DNA of 64,000 bases from Amoebophrya sp. A120 (lineage: Eukaryota > Sar > Dinophyceae > Syndiniales > Amoebophryaceae). The notes under the pieces are model-generated. The model did not search any database, had not been told where the DNA came from, and was given only the letters and a program-made list of their open reading frames with translations. Below are positions 30,744 to 42,900 of this stretch, piece by piece (within the stretch, counting starts at the first letter, position 1; the number at the start of each line of letters is the position of its first letter). Where the stretch lies: contig CAJINV010000028.1 of the NCBI GenBank assembly GCA_905178155.1, positions 261,746 through 325,745 on the forward strand, in the 5' to 3' direction. The position numbers and the translations under genes are program-made.

Positions 30744-33458
30744 TTATTGTCCTAGTCCTTGAAATTGTATTGTAAAGTTGTGGTCTTTTCTCATCTTTTT
30801 CTGACTGGCACTGGACGTACATTCGCAGAGATAAAAAAACGCCAAGAAGCCAAAGAGCGGCGCAAAGCCAAAAAGTACTCTGAGCATCGCCTGTAGATGG
30901 CCATCCGGACGGTGGCTGATGTCTGGTTTGCGGTCCTCCTTCACGTCGACTGGCAACCGGCCCTCCCGTTCCCTTTTTTGGTCCAGCAGGAGAGCGTCCC
31001 TTTTAGCATATCAAATGCAAATATGTCTGATTCTGGAAGGTTCTGAGACTTGTCACGCACGTTTTGCATGAGCCATGTATGATGTCTGTGGTGCATGCCC
31101 TAACATCACAGATTTTTGAGGGATTCGCAAGCGCGATGTTTATTCTGCATGACAAATGCTATGCCCTCTCCGCGTAGCAAAAATTATCTGCCCTTTGCTG
31201 CTCATGCAGTACAGACTTTTTTGGAATCCACAGGCAGCTGCAGCACCACAAGCTGCATTCTTCCAGACCCAGACATAGTTGCATTTCGTATTGCGGTGGA
31301 GTAGACAATTCCGATGTCCAAGAGGAGGCGCTCCCGCGCTTCGATGCAGTTATGGAGTGCAAATATGTCTTGATCTGGAAGACTTGCGGTTTGTCATCCA
31401 TGCACACTTTGCATCACCCGTGAATTGATTCTGTGATGCAGGTCCTAGCATCATAACTGTTTTTGCGGGCTTCTCGATGCCTATTACGCATGAAAAATTC
31501 CCTCTCCGCGTAGCAAAAAGTACATTCCCTCTGCTGCTCATGCAATAGTACAGATTTCTTTCTCTTTGGAATCCAAGTGCAGCATTACAAGTTCTGTCTT
31601 CCAGAACCAGGCATATTTGCATTTGATAGCAGTCTCGGGTGTACGACGCCGCGGTGCCTGCCGCCGTTCGTTTATGCAACGAAAAAAGTGCTACAGTTAC
31701 ACACTTTGCTACAAGACATGTAAGACAGACGACCTCTGTCATGCGCAAAATGCTTGCGCGTCTCGTTTCGTGTGTGGTTTCCCTTGTGATCTCTGCATGG
31801 CAAGTTTTCTCTTTCGTGATGCGAGGCAATTTTTTCTGCTGACTTCACTACAAGCGTGTAACTGTAGCACTTTTGTCCTTGGATATCGTTCGGCGTCGTG
31901 ATAGTATTCGAGCGCCTCCGCGATGGCCGCCTTTTGATCCTTCACGACCAAACCCGTACACGGCATCGCACTGCAGTAGTGGTTAATATTGATGATGATG
32001 TAATAGTAAAGCTCCAGAGGGGCGCCGCGCGCTTGTGCAGCTATCTGCCACGAGCCAATGCTGACTTCTGCTGCCCATGCACTTGCGCAAAACATTGCCA
32101 CCCGAGGTTTCGAAACTGTGAAAACTCACCAAGAACGAAAAATGCGCCCAACCTAAAAAAATGGACTACTCTACTTCTATACCTAATCTGGAACGCCGAA
32201 GGAGCATGCGCCCCCAAAGTGCTCAGCGCTTCGGCCGCCGTGGGCCGTTTTCCGGGCGCACCATTTAAGGACGCCAGGACCACCTTCCGCATCCTCGACC
32301 CCGGTGCCTGGAGGATATCAAAAGGAAAAATCCCCCCTCCCCACATCGAAAAGGAAGTCTGTGATGCTGGATTTGCGTACACAAAACCAGCAGTTCGAGT
32401 ATTGCAGTAGAGGACTGCACGCAAATCGCGAGCCTAGCTAGGCGCCTTTTAGTGTAGCCGCCTAGAATGGTAGTAGCCGGCTGCGTGCCCTGTCGTCCAC
32501 CTTACAGCATTACAAATCGCCACCTGCATAACGTGGCGGACATCCTGCGTTTAGCTTCCTGCAAGACACGCGCGATTTGCGGTCACAAATCTGCATCGAA
32601 AATCAATTTTGAGGCGTATGCGTTTTCAATATGGGAAGGGGGGATTTTTCCTTGCGATAGAGGAACTGGTTAATTTCCAACGCTTTCTCCCGTAGTTTAT
32701 TCACTCGTTCTCCGGACCATCCCTTAACCTATACAGTGCAAATATGCCTGGGTGTGGAACGAAAACTGCAAGATTTGTCATGCTGGACAAGGATAGCTCG
32801 CAAGTTACTTACCCGTAGGCCACGCTTTGCTGCCATGCAGAAATGTTCTTAGTCATCATACTCCAGTAGATGCAACCGAGCTATTCGAAACCTCGTCATG
32901 CTTGGCCGTCAATTGAGGCCTCCTCGTGATTGATCCATCAGTGTCGCGAGGAGGTTCCAGCTGCAGACATATTTGCATTGCATATGACGGCTAAATTATC
33001 CCGCGGCATGTTCGGGGACACGATCAACGCTTGCAGGGCGTTGGATTCCCGCTCAGCCTCCAGGAAGCGCATCGACCCCCACGCAGCGGCGGGCAGGACC
33101 TGCGGCCAGGTACGGTCTGCTTCCTTCGCGAGGAGATGATCTTTTCCCGCTGCGAGAAGAAGCAGTTCTAAGGCGACCAATCCACACACGCCCACATCGT
33201 GTTTACGGAGGTCGATAAGTGTTGCTGGCTGAGCATTCATAGTTTTATTCAAAAGTGTACATTCACACTTTATTTACTTATTTTCTATACATGACATCAC
33301 ATTGTTATTGATGAAAGTGAAACAAAAGCAGTGTTCGTGAGGAAAAAAAAACGAAAACCGGATAGAGGAGAAAAACATAAAAATAAACTCACCCCGCCGG
33401 CCTTCAACGCGTTCCATAAACTCTTGGCGTAGTCGTCCTTTGTCAGCAGTTTCAACAT
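30744..33458 (-). CDS. Gene H: kinase C-lobe-like protein with C-terminal membrane helix
   Basis: Exons about 33393-33458, 32985-33228, 32660-32724, 32183-32310, 31886-32115, 31629-31667, 31293-31345 and 30744-31005. The first intron is GT-AG (GTGAGT to GCTCAG); five are introners. The join 32183/32115 is conventional but its exact donor is unsure. Kinase-like pieces are HDVGVCGLVALELL (helix F type) and PGKRPTAAEAL (final Arg motif), but no N-lobe, catalytic loop or DFG is present, so this is a fragmentary or highly diverged kinase-like protein. The last 70 residues contain one hydrophobic helix (VLFGFAPLFGFLAFF), suggesting a tail anchor. An upstream exon near 35160-35300 (YVEILHGLHFLH) might belong to it. 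Start at the ATG at 33458 is tentative. Confidence 0.6.
31009..31290. mobile_element. Introner family A in gene H
   Basis: Ends TATCAAATGCAAATATGTC and TTGCATTTCGTA. TSD eroded (GCA only). It lies between the last two exons of gene H and keeps the frame when removed; about 282 bp. Confidence 0.85.
31351..31628. mobile_element. Introner family A in gene H
   Basis: TSD GCAGT (31346-31350 and 31629-31633). The ends have drifted (GTCTTGATCTGGA). 278 bp; exons 6/7 of gene H. Confidence 0.9.
31673..31885. mobile_element. Introner family E in gene H
   Basis: TSD TCGTT (31668-31672 and 31886-31890). Ends TATGCAACGAAAAAAGTGC and GCACTTTTGTCCTTGGATA. 213 bp; exons 5/6 of gene H. Confidence 0.9.
32316..32659. 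mobile_element. Introner family C in gene H
   Basis: TSD GAGGA (32311-32315 and 32660-32664). Ends TATCAAAAGGAAAAATCC and GGGATTTTTCCTTGCGATA. 344 bp, the longest family C copy; exons 3/4 of gene H. Confidence 0.92.
32730..32984. mobile_element. Introner family A, degraded, in gene H
   Basis: Ends TATACAGTGCAAATATGCC and GCAGACATATTTGCATTGCATA. TSD no longer exact (TAACC versus TGACG). Frame restored between exons 2 and 3 of gene H. Confidence 0.8.
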
Positions 33459-33692
33459 ATGGCCAGCTCAAGCGGGACAACCGCACGGCAAGGGACGTCG
33501 TGCTGCATTAAAAATGGACAAGATGCAAATTGATATGCCTTTTGTTAGTTTGTGGCCATCACAATTTCCGACATCAAATACAGGTTGCGCGGACCAACTG
33601 TCGGGCGCGCAGTTTCAATTTTCTGGCACGTAGAAGCTGTCTCGCGTTGCCAATCTCGACTTGGTGCTTCCTGGATGAGATCCGTTTAAGTA

Positions 33693-33926
33693 CTACGTAA
33701 GAAAAGTCATCAAGGCCGGCTCCTCAGCCTTGCCACGGCAGACGTTGTCACATTTGCAGATGTCATAGTCTTCCTTATCCTTATCCCCTTCTTCCTCCGC
33801 CTGCAACATCTGATCAATGGCGACGCTCGTGCCTGGGAATCGCATCTCCTTTTGCAACTCCTGCAGCGTATATCTGTTCACAATTTTATTTGCTTTGAAT
33901 CTGAAGACTGGGCTTGTGGTTATCAT
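33693..33926 (-). CDS. Small unknown ORF
   Basis: Seventy-seven codons from the ATG at 33926 (MITTSPVFRFKANKIVNRY) to TGA, with a helical start, an acidic middle (EEEGDKDKEDYD) and a Cys motif (CKCDNVC). The composition is natural. No family and no neighbouring exon is recognised. Confidence 0.35.
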   Translation of the reverse strand: MITTSPVFRFKANKIVNRYTLQELQKEMRFPGTSVAIDQMLQAEEEGDKDKEDYDICKCDNVCRGKAEEPALMTFLT

Positions 33927-34162
33927 GGTGCTGATCCTGATGGTCTGACTAATATCCGTGCGAGACCGGCTTATTGTTCAAGTAGTACTGGAAACACATG
34001 AGAGAAAAGCAGACTTTCGCTCACACAATCCGTACACCCAATATGAAAAAAACTACGACGCCAAGCAAATTTGCGACGGCGAGAAAATCACAGTACCCCC
34101 CTGGAAACGGCGGAAATTCCTTCTCTGTGGCCCTCTGCGTCGCTTTGCACGCGTTTCCGATT

Positions 34163-34990
34163 AGGGGAGAAAAATTTTGCACTCCCATCAGATAGAAAAT
34201 GGACCCCACCAGAGCAAGCAAAAAAAAGGTTGGTTTTTGGAGGTCTAAACTTTTTGGTTTATTTTTGAGGCCGCTAACGGCTGCACACAAACAGCGCGAA
34301 GCGTTTGGGCCCGCCTTGGCAGCAATAGTTTGCGGCTACTTCGAATGTCGGGGCGCTCTTTAGTCTTGCTCCACTTGAGCCGGTCGCGCAAGGCCTAGGC
34401 ATTCCTACTGTGGGCACGCAGCCCATGGCACGGCTTCTAGATTTCTGCTCCTCGCCAATGTCGATGGCGCCTGCGGTTTCCGGAAGAAAAAGCGCTGGAA
34501 AGAACAAGAATGAAAGCCCCCCCAGATTTCGTTCTGCCCGGCCTCGAAGGGGGGTGACCAGGGGGGTCGGTTTTTGGGGGTGCTTCAAGTCGCCGGAGTC
34601 TAAGTAGGGGGTGAAGGGGGTCGCTTTTGCGAGTGGCTTCTAGGGCTCTTGCTCTTGGCGTGTGTGAGCTCCTAGGCCAGAGGCCTCCCTCCAGGTGGGG
34701 CGGGCCACAACAGGCCTGGACCTGATGCGCCCGCCGGGCTGCGTCGGGCCTGGGACCGGGCCAACTTCCTGGCCGCTTACCTGGGAAACACGGGAGGACG
34801 AGCGCCCGGCGGCGCTGTTCGCCCCTTCCCAATGGCTTCCGGCCGAAGTTCCTATTATGTGAAACGCAAAGGCCGCCAGCCAAATTTGCAGGCTCTCAAA
34901 TACATCAAGACACCTAAAAGCCCGTCTTTTTTTTTTGCGTGTTCTGGTGGTGTCCATTTTTTGACGAGATGGCAAAACTTTTCTCCCGTA
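34163..34990. repeat. Inverted repeat pair, about 65 bp arms
   Basis: About 34163-34230 reads GGGGAGAAAAATTTTGC and then ATGGACCCCACCAGAG. The reverse complement of about 34915-34980 matches it with roughly 75-80% identity (GGAGAAAAGTTTTGCC and ATGGACACCACCAGAA). The arms enclose about 690 bp without a convincing gene, consistent with an old non-autonomous element or a folded transcript. Confidence 0.55.
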
Positions 34991-36282
34991 GCCCGAAATC
35001 TCCGAGGTAGACGCGCAGAACTCCATACGAGTCGAATTCCAAGTACAAGTTATCCGGTTTACCTGTGCAAGAATTTTGATGGTAAGGTTGAGGGCGTTCC
35101 CTACTACGTTGCGGCAGTTAGTTATCCGCGAAAACGTATCTAAACCAACAAAGCAGTACAAAAGTGATACGCCCAATACAATCGTTCGAGCTTATGTCGC
35201 TCTGGTGGAGGAAGTGTAACCCGTGCAAAATCTCGACGTAAGAATGCTCCACGAAATTTGTCTCGTCACCAGATATATCGGAGAAAGCGTCGCCGGACAT
35301 CACGTGCTTCCCAATATGCATAGGAAAAAAACAAGTCGACATCAGGCTTGCTCACCATCTTAGAACAAAGTTATTTGGTGTTCGCGATACACTGCAAGTA
35401 GTAGTTTTAGAGTCACCGCCAGTCAGTAGTAATTCATTTACACTTACGCAACATGTCCACTCGAGCCTATCCTATTCCTACTGTACCGAGCTGCTACAGC
35501 AAAACAAACAATGGCAAGCCGATGCTAAGGTCGATCTTGGTTCTGAATTCGTAAATGCACATTTTACGAGAATAGTGCAAGTGAATTTTTTTAAGGTCGT
35601 TTGTCTCCGCATAGACCTCCAACGGTGCCATCAACCTGCGTTTTAATTTTGGGTGTTCGCAAAATGGTAGAGGATTCGCGAATGGAAGGAAACACGCAGC
35701 CAGACTGACGAAAAATCAATGACCGAGTGTGGGTCTCATGCCCGGTCCTACCCATGAAGTCAAATAAATACCCTCTTGGGGGCTTTGATAGCTTGCCGAG
35801 GACCACCGAAATCGCGATTTCGTTCACGGATCGGGGTTCGCTTGCATCCACAATTTTCCCGATACACTCCCCCGTCTCTTGGGTTTGCGGATTCTCGGTC
35901 TTGGCTGATCGCAGTGAAAATAGTCGTCCCAATCTTCATGCACAAATGCTTGTGTGGCGGAGTAGGTGCAAAAAAAAAATCTGGGAACAAATTTTCATGA
36001 AGGCAAGCTGCCTCCACAAAAAACGCGGAGGCGGACACAGCCTTGCGTCTGAAAAAGAAGGCCCAAACGCTTGCAGCGCCAACGTCGTACTTCGGCACCA
36101 TGCTATACACAAATTCTCGAGAACCAAAAGCAGGAAAACCATAACAGGAATAATGACTCAGGATTGGGAGTGGTATTTCCAGTGTGATACGTACCGAAAG
36201 ACCGTTCCGAACGACCCCGAGTTTGCCTGTTGTTGTATTCATTGGAGTACGAAATATAGACATTTGCGCGACAACTTCTACT

Positions 36283-37100
36283 TCAACGAGAGCGATGCAT
36301 ATCAAACAGCGCAGCAAAGAGCAAGCAACCGGCGCTCACTCCTCCCAAACGCTGCAAAAACACCCAGCAGAAATCTAGCCCTTCGGGCGTTTCCATAATT
36401 CTATTGAACATATCAAAAATCAAATAGAAGCTTAAGAAGGTACCGCAGAGAGTGGCTGAAAATCCACACACAGCAGCTTCCGTGGCGGTAAATAAACCGG
36501 CCCCGTGATGTGCGGTAAATTCGCCTCAATTCCGCACAAAACGTGCTCGCTGGTCGCCGAATTGCCCTTCAGAGTGGGGATAAGTGGCGCTTGCCGTTCG
36601 AATATCCCAGGGGAAAAGCGCTACAGTGACATCACACTACACTGAAATAAAATGCATGAGTTCCTTCGGTGGACAAGTCAGATCTTTTTCGAGCTATCTG
36701 AAGAAATCGTATAAGTATAAAACTTAATCGTATAAATCCTCATTGCAGGCAAGTAAAACACCAATCCTGTAGCTTTGCGTCAGAAGAGTTTTCGTATTAG
36801 GCAAGACAGAATTCTATGGAATCTAAGCGAGCTCGTCACTGTAGCACTTTTTTTCTGTTCGATATCGAAGCAGTCGGTGTCGTGTAGCAGGCTGTGGCGC
36901 CGATTCCTCGGCAGAGCAGCGTACTGGAACGGCAAACTGGTGAACGTATCGACCGATGAGTGCGCACGGAGCCTCGTATTCGCCGTGGTGGAAGTAGTGG
37001 TGCCGGACCCTGTGGCCGAAGTATACCCAGCGTCATCCTCGTTGGGGGACTCGTACGGCTTTTGTCGCTTCTTCGCGTTGGCGTTTGCGCGAGCAGCCAT
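36283..37100 (-). CDS. Gene I: unknown protein with one introner
   Basis: Exon 36865-37100 starts at the ATG at 37100 (MAARANANAKKRQKPYESPN), a disordered polar N-terminus. It continues after a family E introner at 36597 with ERQAPLIPTLKGNSATSEHV and KLLCVDFQ. That frame ends at a TAA near 36440 unless a GTACCT donor at about 36450 is used; a downstream acceptor TTTTTGCAG then gives a last exon with a hydrophobic stretch (GCLLFAALFDM) ending at 36283. In another frame the same DNA encodes two good membrane helices, so the 3' half is uncertain. The first junction is solid; the family is unknown. Confidence 0.5.
36603..36864. mobile_element. Introner family E in gene I
   Basis: TSD TCGAA (36598-36602 and 36865-36869). 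Inverted ends contain GCGCTACAGTGAC and GTCACTGTAGCACTT. 262 bp; exons 1/2 of gene I. Confidence 0.9.
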
Positions 37101-37144
37101 GTCGTGCGACAGGAAGTGGGGTGTAGGTGTTTCGGGCCAGAAAA

Positions 37145-38225
37145 ATAAAGATAATTACAGCACAGTTTATAGCCCCCTTTTTCCTGGGTTGGGAGAGCCT
37201 GGGAGAGGAAAATCAGCAACGCCAACACGTCACAAAAAAAAAACTCGCTGGATTATCTAATCCCCCGCGTATGGTGTTGATTATTATACTTTAATAGGGA
37301 GAGCCATAGAACCAAAAAAAATTTCGCGCGCGCGCTGCGCGCGCGCATTCACTCACCCCATACGCAGCCAATGGCGTTGCATCGATTCGAAGGCAAACGA
37401 GCACCGCGCGCCCGCTCATCGAAGGACATTTGAAGTGGCCACCTCAACTTCCCCCCATCGAAGGAAATTTGAAATGGCCATTTCAACTTTCCCTCATCGA
37501 AGGAAAATCGAAGTGCCCACTTCAACGCTCCCTCATCAAAGGAAGCTCGCAGTTGCCATTTCAACTTTCCCTCATCGAAGCAAGGAAATTTGGGATGGCC
37601 GCTTCAACTTTCCCTCTTCGAAGGAAATTTGAAGTGGCCACTTCGCCTTTCCCTCATCGAAGGAAAATCGACGTTACCGCTTCAACCTTCCCTCATCGAA
37701 GGAAATTTGAAATGGCCCCGTCAACTTTCCCTCATCGAAGGAAATTCGAAGTGGCCACTTCAACTTTCCATCATCGAAGGAAAATTGAAGTGACCACTTC
37801 AACCTTCCCTCATCGAAGGAAATTTGAATTGGCCACTTCAGCTTTCCCTCATCGAAGGAAAATCGAAGTGCCCGCTTCAACTTTCCCTGATGGATAACGA
37901 CAGCAGCGCCCCAGGGGCCGCCCGCGTGGAGGACACGCATGCAGGAATTTTTCGCCCCCTAGATGCCACCTGTCGGCGGCATCCGCCATCCCAAAAACTG
38001 CGCCGAGTAGTCACAAATAGAAATACGCCACAGGGGCGCCGTCCAAACCGCTTACATATATATAAAAAGAACTGCAGTAAAATAGACATCATACCATCGA
38101 GCCTGAAGCAAATTTACAAAACGAGTCGCGCTGTTCCTTCTAATTTGCGGAAGCTCTCCCAGCCTCTCCCAGCCTCTCCCGGGCTCTCCCCTCTCCCAGC
38201 TTATAAACTTAACTGTAATTATTAT
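37145..38225. mobile_element. Candidate TIR element carrying a 39-bp satellite
   Basis: The left arm (about 37145-37206) contains ATAATTACAGxxxxGTTTATA followed by GGGAGAGCCTGGGAGAGG. The right arm (about 38150-38225) is its reverse complement with small changes and extra CTCTCCCAGC units. The roughly 1.1-kb body holds a perfect (GC)n palindrome at 37325-37346, the tandem array 37405-37897 and no transposase, so it would be non-autonomous. A target duplication was not identified. Confidence 0.6.
37405..37897. repeat. 39-bp tandem array (about 12 copies)
   Basis: Units of about 39 bp with CATCGAAGGAAATTTGAA and a palindrome GAAGTGGCCACTTC (GAAATGGCCATTTC in some units). Because 39 is a multiple of three, frames stay open on both strands; the plus frame gives a 13-residue repeat (EGNLKWPLQLSLI). 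No start or splice context supports translation. Confidence 0.9.
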
Positions 38226-39905
38226 TGTACAAGAGAATTATAGTAAGAAGCGCACTTTCCAGGTGCAGCTTCAGAGAAGTCAAACGTCGTTTAGCAAAGG
38301 TCGTTTTTAGGAAAAATTTTATTGTTAGTTGTCCGAATTATAACCACAAATAACTTAATGACTCGGGTATTTTTACAGGATTTGAAATTCGAAATTGATT
38401 TGACACAGCTGTCGAAACTTTAAAACAAAGCCACAGCGCAAACCAGGCGCTTTTGGTGTGGCTTGAATGCTCCAAGTAGCTAACGTAAGGATAAAATAAA
38501 TTGTCACTACTCTACTGGTACTGACGTACCAAGATCTTACAGAAAAAATGAAGGTCGTCTTATCGCTTTCCAGAAGTAGAGGGGACTACCAAAGTACTAA
38601 CGTATCGATTCTTGTATCAAATCACCCAAAATCTAAATGGGTAAGCGCAACAATAGCCCTAAGGACTTTTTATAGCAATAGCTCTTTCTTTCTTTACAAT
38701 ATATAAATATATCCACCCCGGCAGCACAATAATAAATATTTATTCGATGAAGATTATTGATTTAAACACTGGTAGTATAAATCTTTGTTTACAACTACCT
38801 GCTTAAGCTGTTTTCCCTCAGCACAATTTCGCCTGCTAAAGATTGATTGATGAAGCAAACAGAAATTGCGTGAAATTTCGTCGGTCTGATCATGAAGATG
38901 TTCGTGACACAATTCCTATTTCCCTTTGTCTGCTTCTGTTTTGAAGTGTAGCCCTCCATTTTTGCCTTCCGAAGACAGTTCGCGTCTGCCTAGCAATCTG
39001 GTGACAAGCCTGTCGTACCTTGTACTGGATCTTTTTCTCATCATTCCCTGAATCATGCACAATCTTCATACATACTTAGTTCGTGCACCACACACAGCAA
39101 AAAAACCACCCACATCAGTTTGTCAGATCCCTTCTCGCTGCACCCATTGGTCGGGAAAAAAAGAGTTCTGCGCGCCGGCTCAAAAAACAAAAAAAGAACC
39201 GAGTGTGCGCGTTGGGGTATTCCTCTATTCTTGCAAAAACGCATTTGATGTCCTGCAAGCACACTAATCTCCTTGCTAGGGCGGTTTGTCTTCAGCAATC
39301 CATTTTTTCTTTGCGCGCCTAGCAATAGTCCCTTTCCTTTTCCGAAACAAAAAACAGCTCGCTCTTTTGAGATGTAGCCACACAGAGAACAACAACTTTG
39401 TTTTGCAGGCAAACTTCTTTGTCGGACGAAACGAAACCGCATTGCACTTTGTGTAGGATGTTTCCTTCGGAACAAAAACATCGTCTCAGTTCGGTGTCAG
39501 GTCTCTAACATTGCAAGCAGAATCCACTATGCTTTGTTCCGACCCAGAGTAACCAAACTGTCGTCCTTGAATTGTTATCAAAAAACTGCCTTTGTCGTTA
39601 TTTGTATCTTCCAAAGCCAGTAGTTTACAACCTTGTATTTGTTGTTTAGATTAGAGAAGCGAGTCACGTTTGTTCCAGCATTCAGTGCTCTACATTTCTC
39701 CACAACACAGGAGGCATTTCGAGGTGTTTCCTCACGGATTCACAGCCGACAGCAGAGACCCGACGTTGACTCCCCTGCCCGTGCAACTTTAAAATCTGTC
39801 GTGAAAAACTGCAGGGCCTCGAGACACGACGATCTTCTTCTTTTTTTAGAATGAGCTCGTCGTAGTTGCCGGAACATATTTCATCTAAATCATAAAGGAA
39901 GCACG
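38226..39905. other. AT-rich interval without a supported gene
   Basis: 38226-39050 is strongly AT-rich and frame-poor. 39053-39481 has a 142-codon minus frame, Cys- and Phe-rich, with no supporting neighbours. 39500-39905 is probably the 3' flank of gene J. Confidence 0.4.
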
Positions 39906-42900
39906 TCATCGCGTTGGCGCCATTTCAAACGCCCACAGTGAAGCCTTCCCCGGGTAAGCGTGAGTCCGCATTTGGTGTACGATCAGACTCGGCGCCGAGC
40001 AAAAACCGGCGACGATACCATCCCCGTAGCCGATGAACGTTGGCGCAGTTGTATGGAACTGCAAATGTGCCTGGGACTGGAAAAATCCAACTTGTGATGC
40101 GTCCTGCTGTAAACTCACAGAAAAATTTGTCTTGAGCGGCTAGGAAGAGGTGCTCCGTTTGGGTCAATATACTGCAACGGTAATTCTCATGCGGGGTAGC
40201 AGTATGCATTTTTCTATAAGCCCTTCTCAAATCTGTGATGCTATGACCTGCACTCCAGTCCAAAAGGTGCATTCAGAATGGCTGATCGCATTCAGAATCT
40301 GCTGCATGAGAAACTTCTGCACTCGGCCAGACGCAGACCTAGATTTAGATACATTTGCATTCCATAAGTCGCCGCAAGGTACATCTCCAGCGCAAGGAAC
40401 TATCGTACGAAAAAACTGTCTCAGTCTCAACCCCTTGCAGTTTCAGCAAGACAAATTGGCAAACTGTGCAATGGAGATTTTTTGTTTTTTGCTTTGCCAA
40501 AGCAAGAAACAAGAAATCTCTATATGCGTTCAGACAGCAAAAGAAAACACATGACATGTGAAAGACATGTCACGCATGACAAAAAACCGTCTCAAGGTCG
40601 TCAAGGTGTCAAGGTGGAAGTTGCGCATTACTACTTAGCTGAGACTGAGACAGTTTTATCTCACGATACAAGCTCGACCGGATGCAGTGGCTGCTCCAAA
40701 TAACCAGCTCCAATTCGGATAACTGTCATCGGACCTTCACTGCGTTCTTCTTTAGAAGCGGATGATAAATATCCGCTATCTTCGTCTTCATCCGCACGAC
40801 GTGCGGCTGATCCTACCTCGTCGTGGCCGCTTTCAGTGACTCCTCGTTCTGGCGCGCTTACTGCCCGCGCCAGTCGTCCTGGTGGCGGTGAATTTACGGG
40901 AGGGAACGCCGCAATGGCGAGTTGGCCCGCGCTGTCCAGGTAGGCGCGAACGGTAGGGCGGCCGTACTTCGCGTGCATGCGCTGCGCGAAATGCAACATG
41001 TCACGGCTGAAAGGGTCTTCGTTTGACATCACGTAGAGCGCCTGGCGAGGCTGTGCAACAGAATCCGGATCAAATACTGGGGCCTTGTGTTCTCCATTGT
41101 CGTGGTGGGTCTTTGTCTTTGCAGTATTACTTCTAGCGCCAGTCGCAGCTTCTGAAGATTTTGCCGGGCGCTGATCGATGACTTTTTCCAGCTGGCGAGG
41201 CCGGGTCGTGGTGGTGTTCTGAACTAGGAGTGGTCCCTCATATGCGAGTTTCGTTCCCACCAGCTCAGCGAAGCGAATGGGCGTAGCTTCGCGATACTGG
41301 TCAAGTTTCCGCGGTTGTGAGCCGAGTTCGCGGTCTCCGCGGCGCCAGTGTACCGCCGCGTCGAGGTGAACTCCCCGAGCTGCGAGTTTTGCCCGCACTT
41401 CCTCCCCGAGAAAACGCACCTTTTTGCTGAACCGCAAGGCAGACCAAATACTCGGACCGAGGAGCTCCGCACGAAGCCCGCCGTACCGCGCAAAGTGCAG
41501 GCGGACACTTTCGTATTCCTCCAGGAAATAAAAGTACAAACCAATGTGCACAGCGGATTTGAAAAGACCACCGATAGAGGTACTACTTGGCGGATGAATT
41601 ATATCATGATGACCTTCGCGCACAGCAGCAGCTCCCACTCCCTGTGCGTCCACCACAATTTTTTCCGTCTCGTCGACGTCGCCACCGCGTTCATCTGAAA
41701 GGGCGGCGCTAGTAGCGCGCAGGGGGACCCAAGAAGCTGTTGCAATTCTATTTTTATCCTCGCCGGTGCCCTCAGAAGCTGTAGGAGCATCCTCGAAGTC
41801 CCGTAATTGACCCGTTCTTTCTTCGGCTGACGAAATAAATGTATCCGAAAAAGTAACCTCGTCCTCTCGATTCGCGCGCAGCTCCGCCCGCCGGACCGCT
41901 TGCTGGACTGCCATGGAAACCGCCGTTTCGTTCACCTTCCCCGGTTTGGAAAAGTCCTTGGCGCAGGAGAGCTGGCCGATCCGGCTTTTCTCCTTCGACC
42001 CGAAAAATGCGTAGGAGTACGATTCGGAGTTTTCTTGGTCATCGTGCTGTAACGTGGGTGCAACTTGTCTGGCGACGTCTGAAGAGGAGACAACAAAGTT
42101 TTCGCAAACGAATTCTGCAGCCGTGTCGTTCTCCAGCGGCAGATCATCTGTGAGAATCACAGCATCAAATTGTTGCAACTGCTGGTCGGAGTTGTGACCA
42201 GCCTCCTCGAGGAGCCGCATCAACCCGTCGTCCGCAGCCGCACCAGTAGAGCTGTCACCCTTTATTGCATTTCCTCCCGCCACCAAACCGCCCATGCCCC
42301 AGCGTTCCCGCAAGAACCTGTCTAGAAACTGGAGGTCGAAAAGCGCGGAAAGTGGTACGCTTCCACCATTTTTCACGTCGCAGGCCGTGCTATCAGGAGA
42401 AAATCTTCACCATCTTCACAACGTTGTCTTTTGTATTCTGAATCACAACTTTGAGTTGTTTCAAGTTGACATTGTCCAGCATCTGTATCTTCAGGTGTAA
42501 GTAGTCAACAGTCTTCATCACATTGACAGCCTTGCCTTGCAGGTCCAGCATAGAAAATAAGTACGTACATAAAAAACAGCAGGAATCTGTACTTATTCGG
42601 CCTCGATGCTGCATGTTCCCCTCCGTTCTCCATCTCCGTTGACCAGATGCATTTGTTCTTTCTTCAAAGTCGTAACAAGCTACGTAGTTTTGTTACCAAA
42701 TAAACCTTGTGCTTGTGGTGGCAAAAGTAGCCTTGTAAATTTCTTTTCCGTACCTGCCCATCTGGTTCCAGTATTCCCCTGGGTCTTCGTGCGTGCAAGT
42801 CGTGCAGTCGGCCGGGTCGAAGGGATGGTGCTCTGTGTAGCTGAGCCGCGGCAGCTGGAGAAACGCAGTCGGGCCCTGAGCGGCCACGAAACGCAGGGTT

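Larger units (their letters stand above)
33459..36282. other. Poorly resolved interval with short minus frames
   Basis: Candidates: 33693-33926 (77 codons, own ATG), an exon-like frame at 35118-35342 with YVEILHGLHFLH that resembles the segment before a kinase catalytic loop, and a 185-codon frame at 35760-36317. None has confirmed splice joins. An inverted repeat lies at 34163-34990. Confidence 0.3.

Noticed and set aside
37430-37897. 155-codon plus frame across the 39-bp array
   Set aside because: Same reason: periodic noncoding satellite, with frames open on both strands.
39053-39481. 142-codon minus frame rich in Phe and Cys
   Set aside because: Unnatural composition, no splice partners and AT-rich surroundings; could not be supported as a gene.
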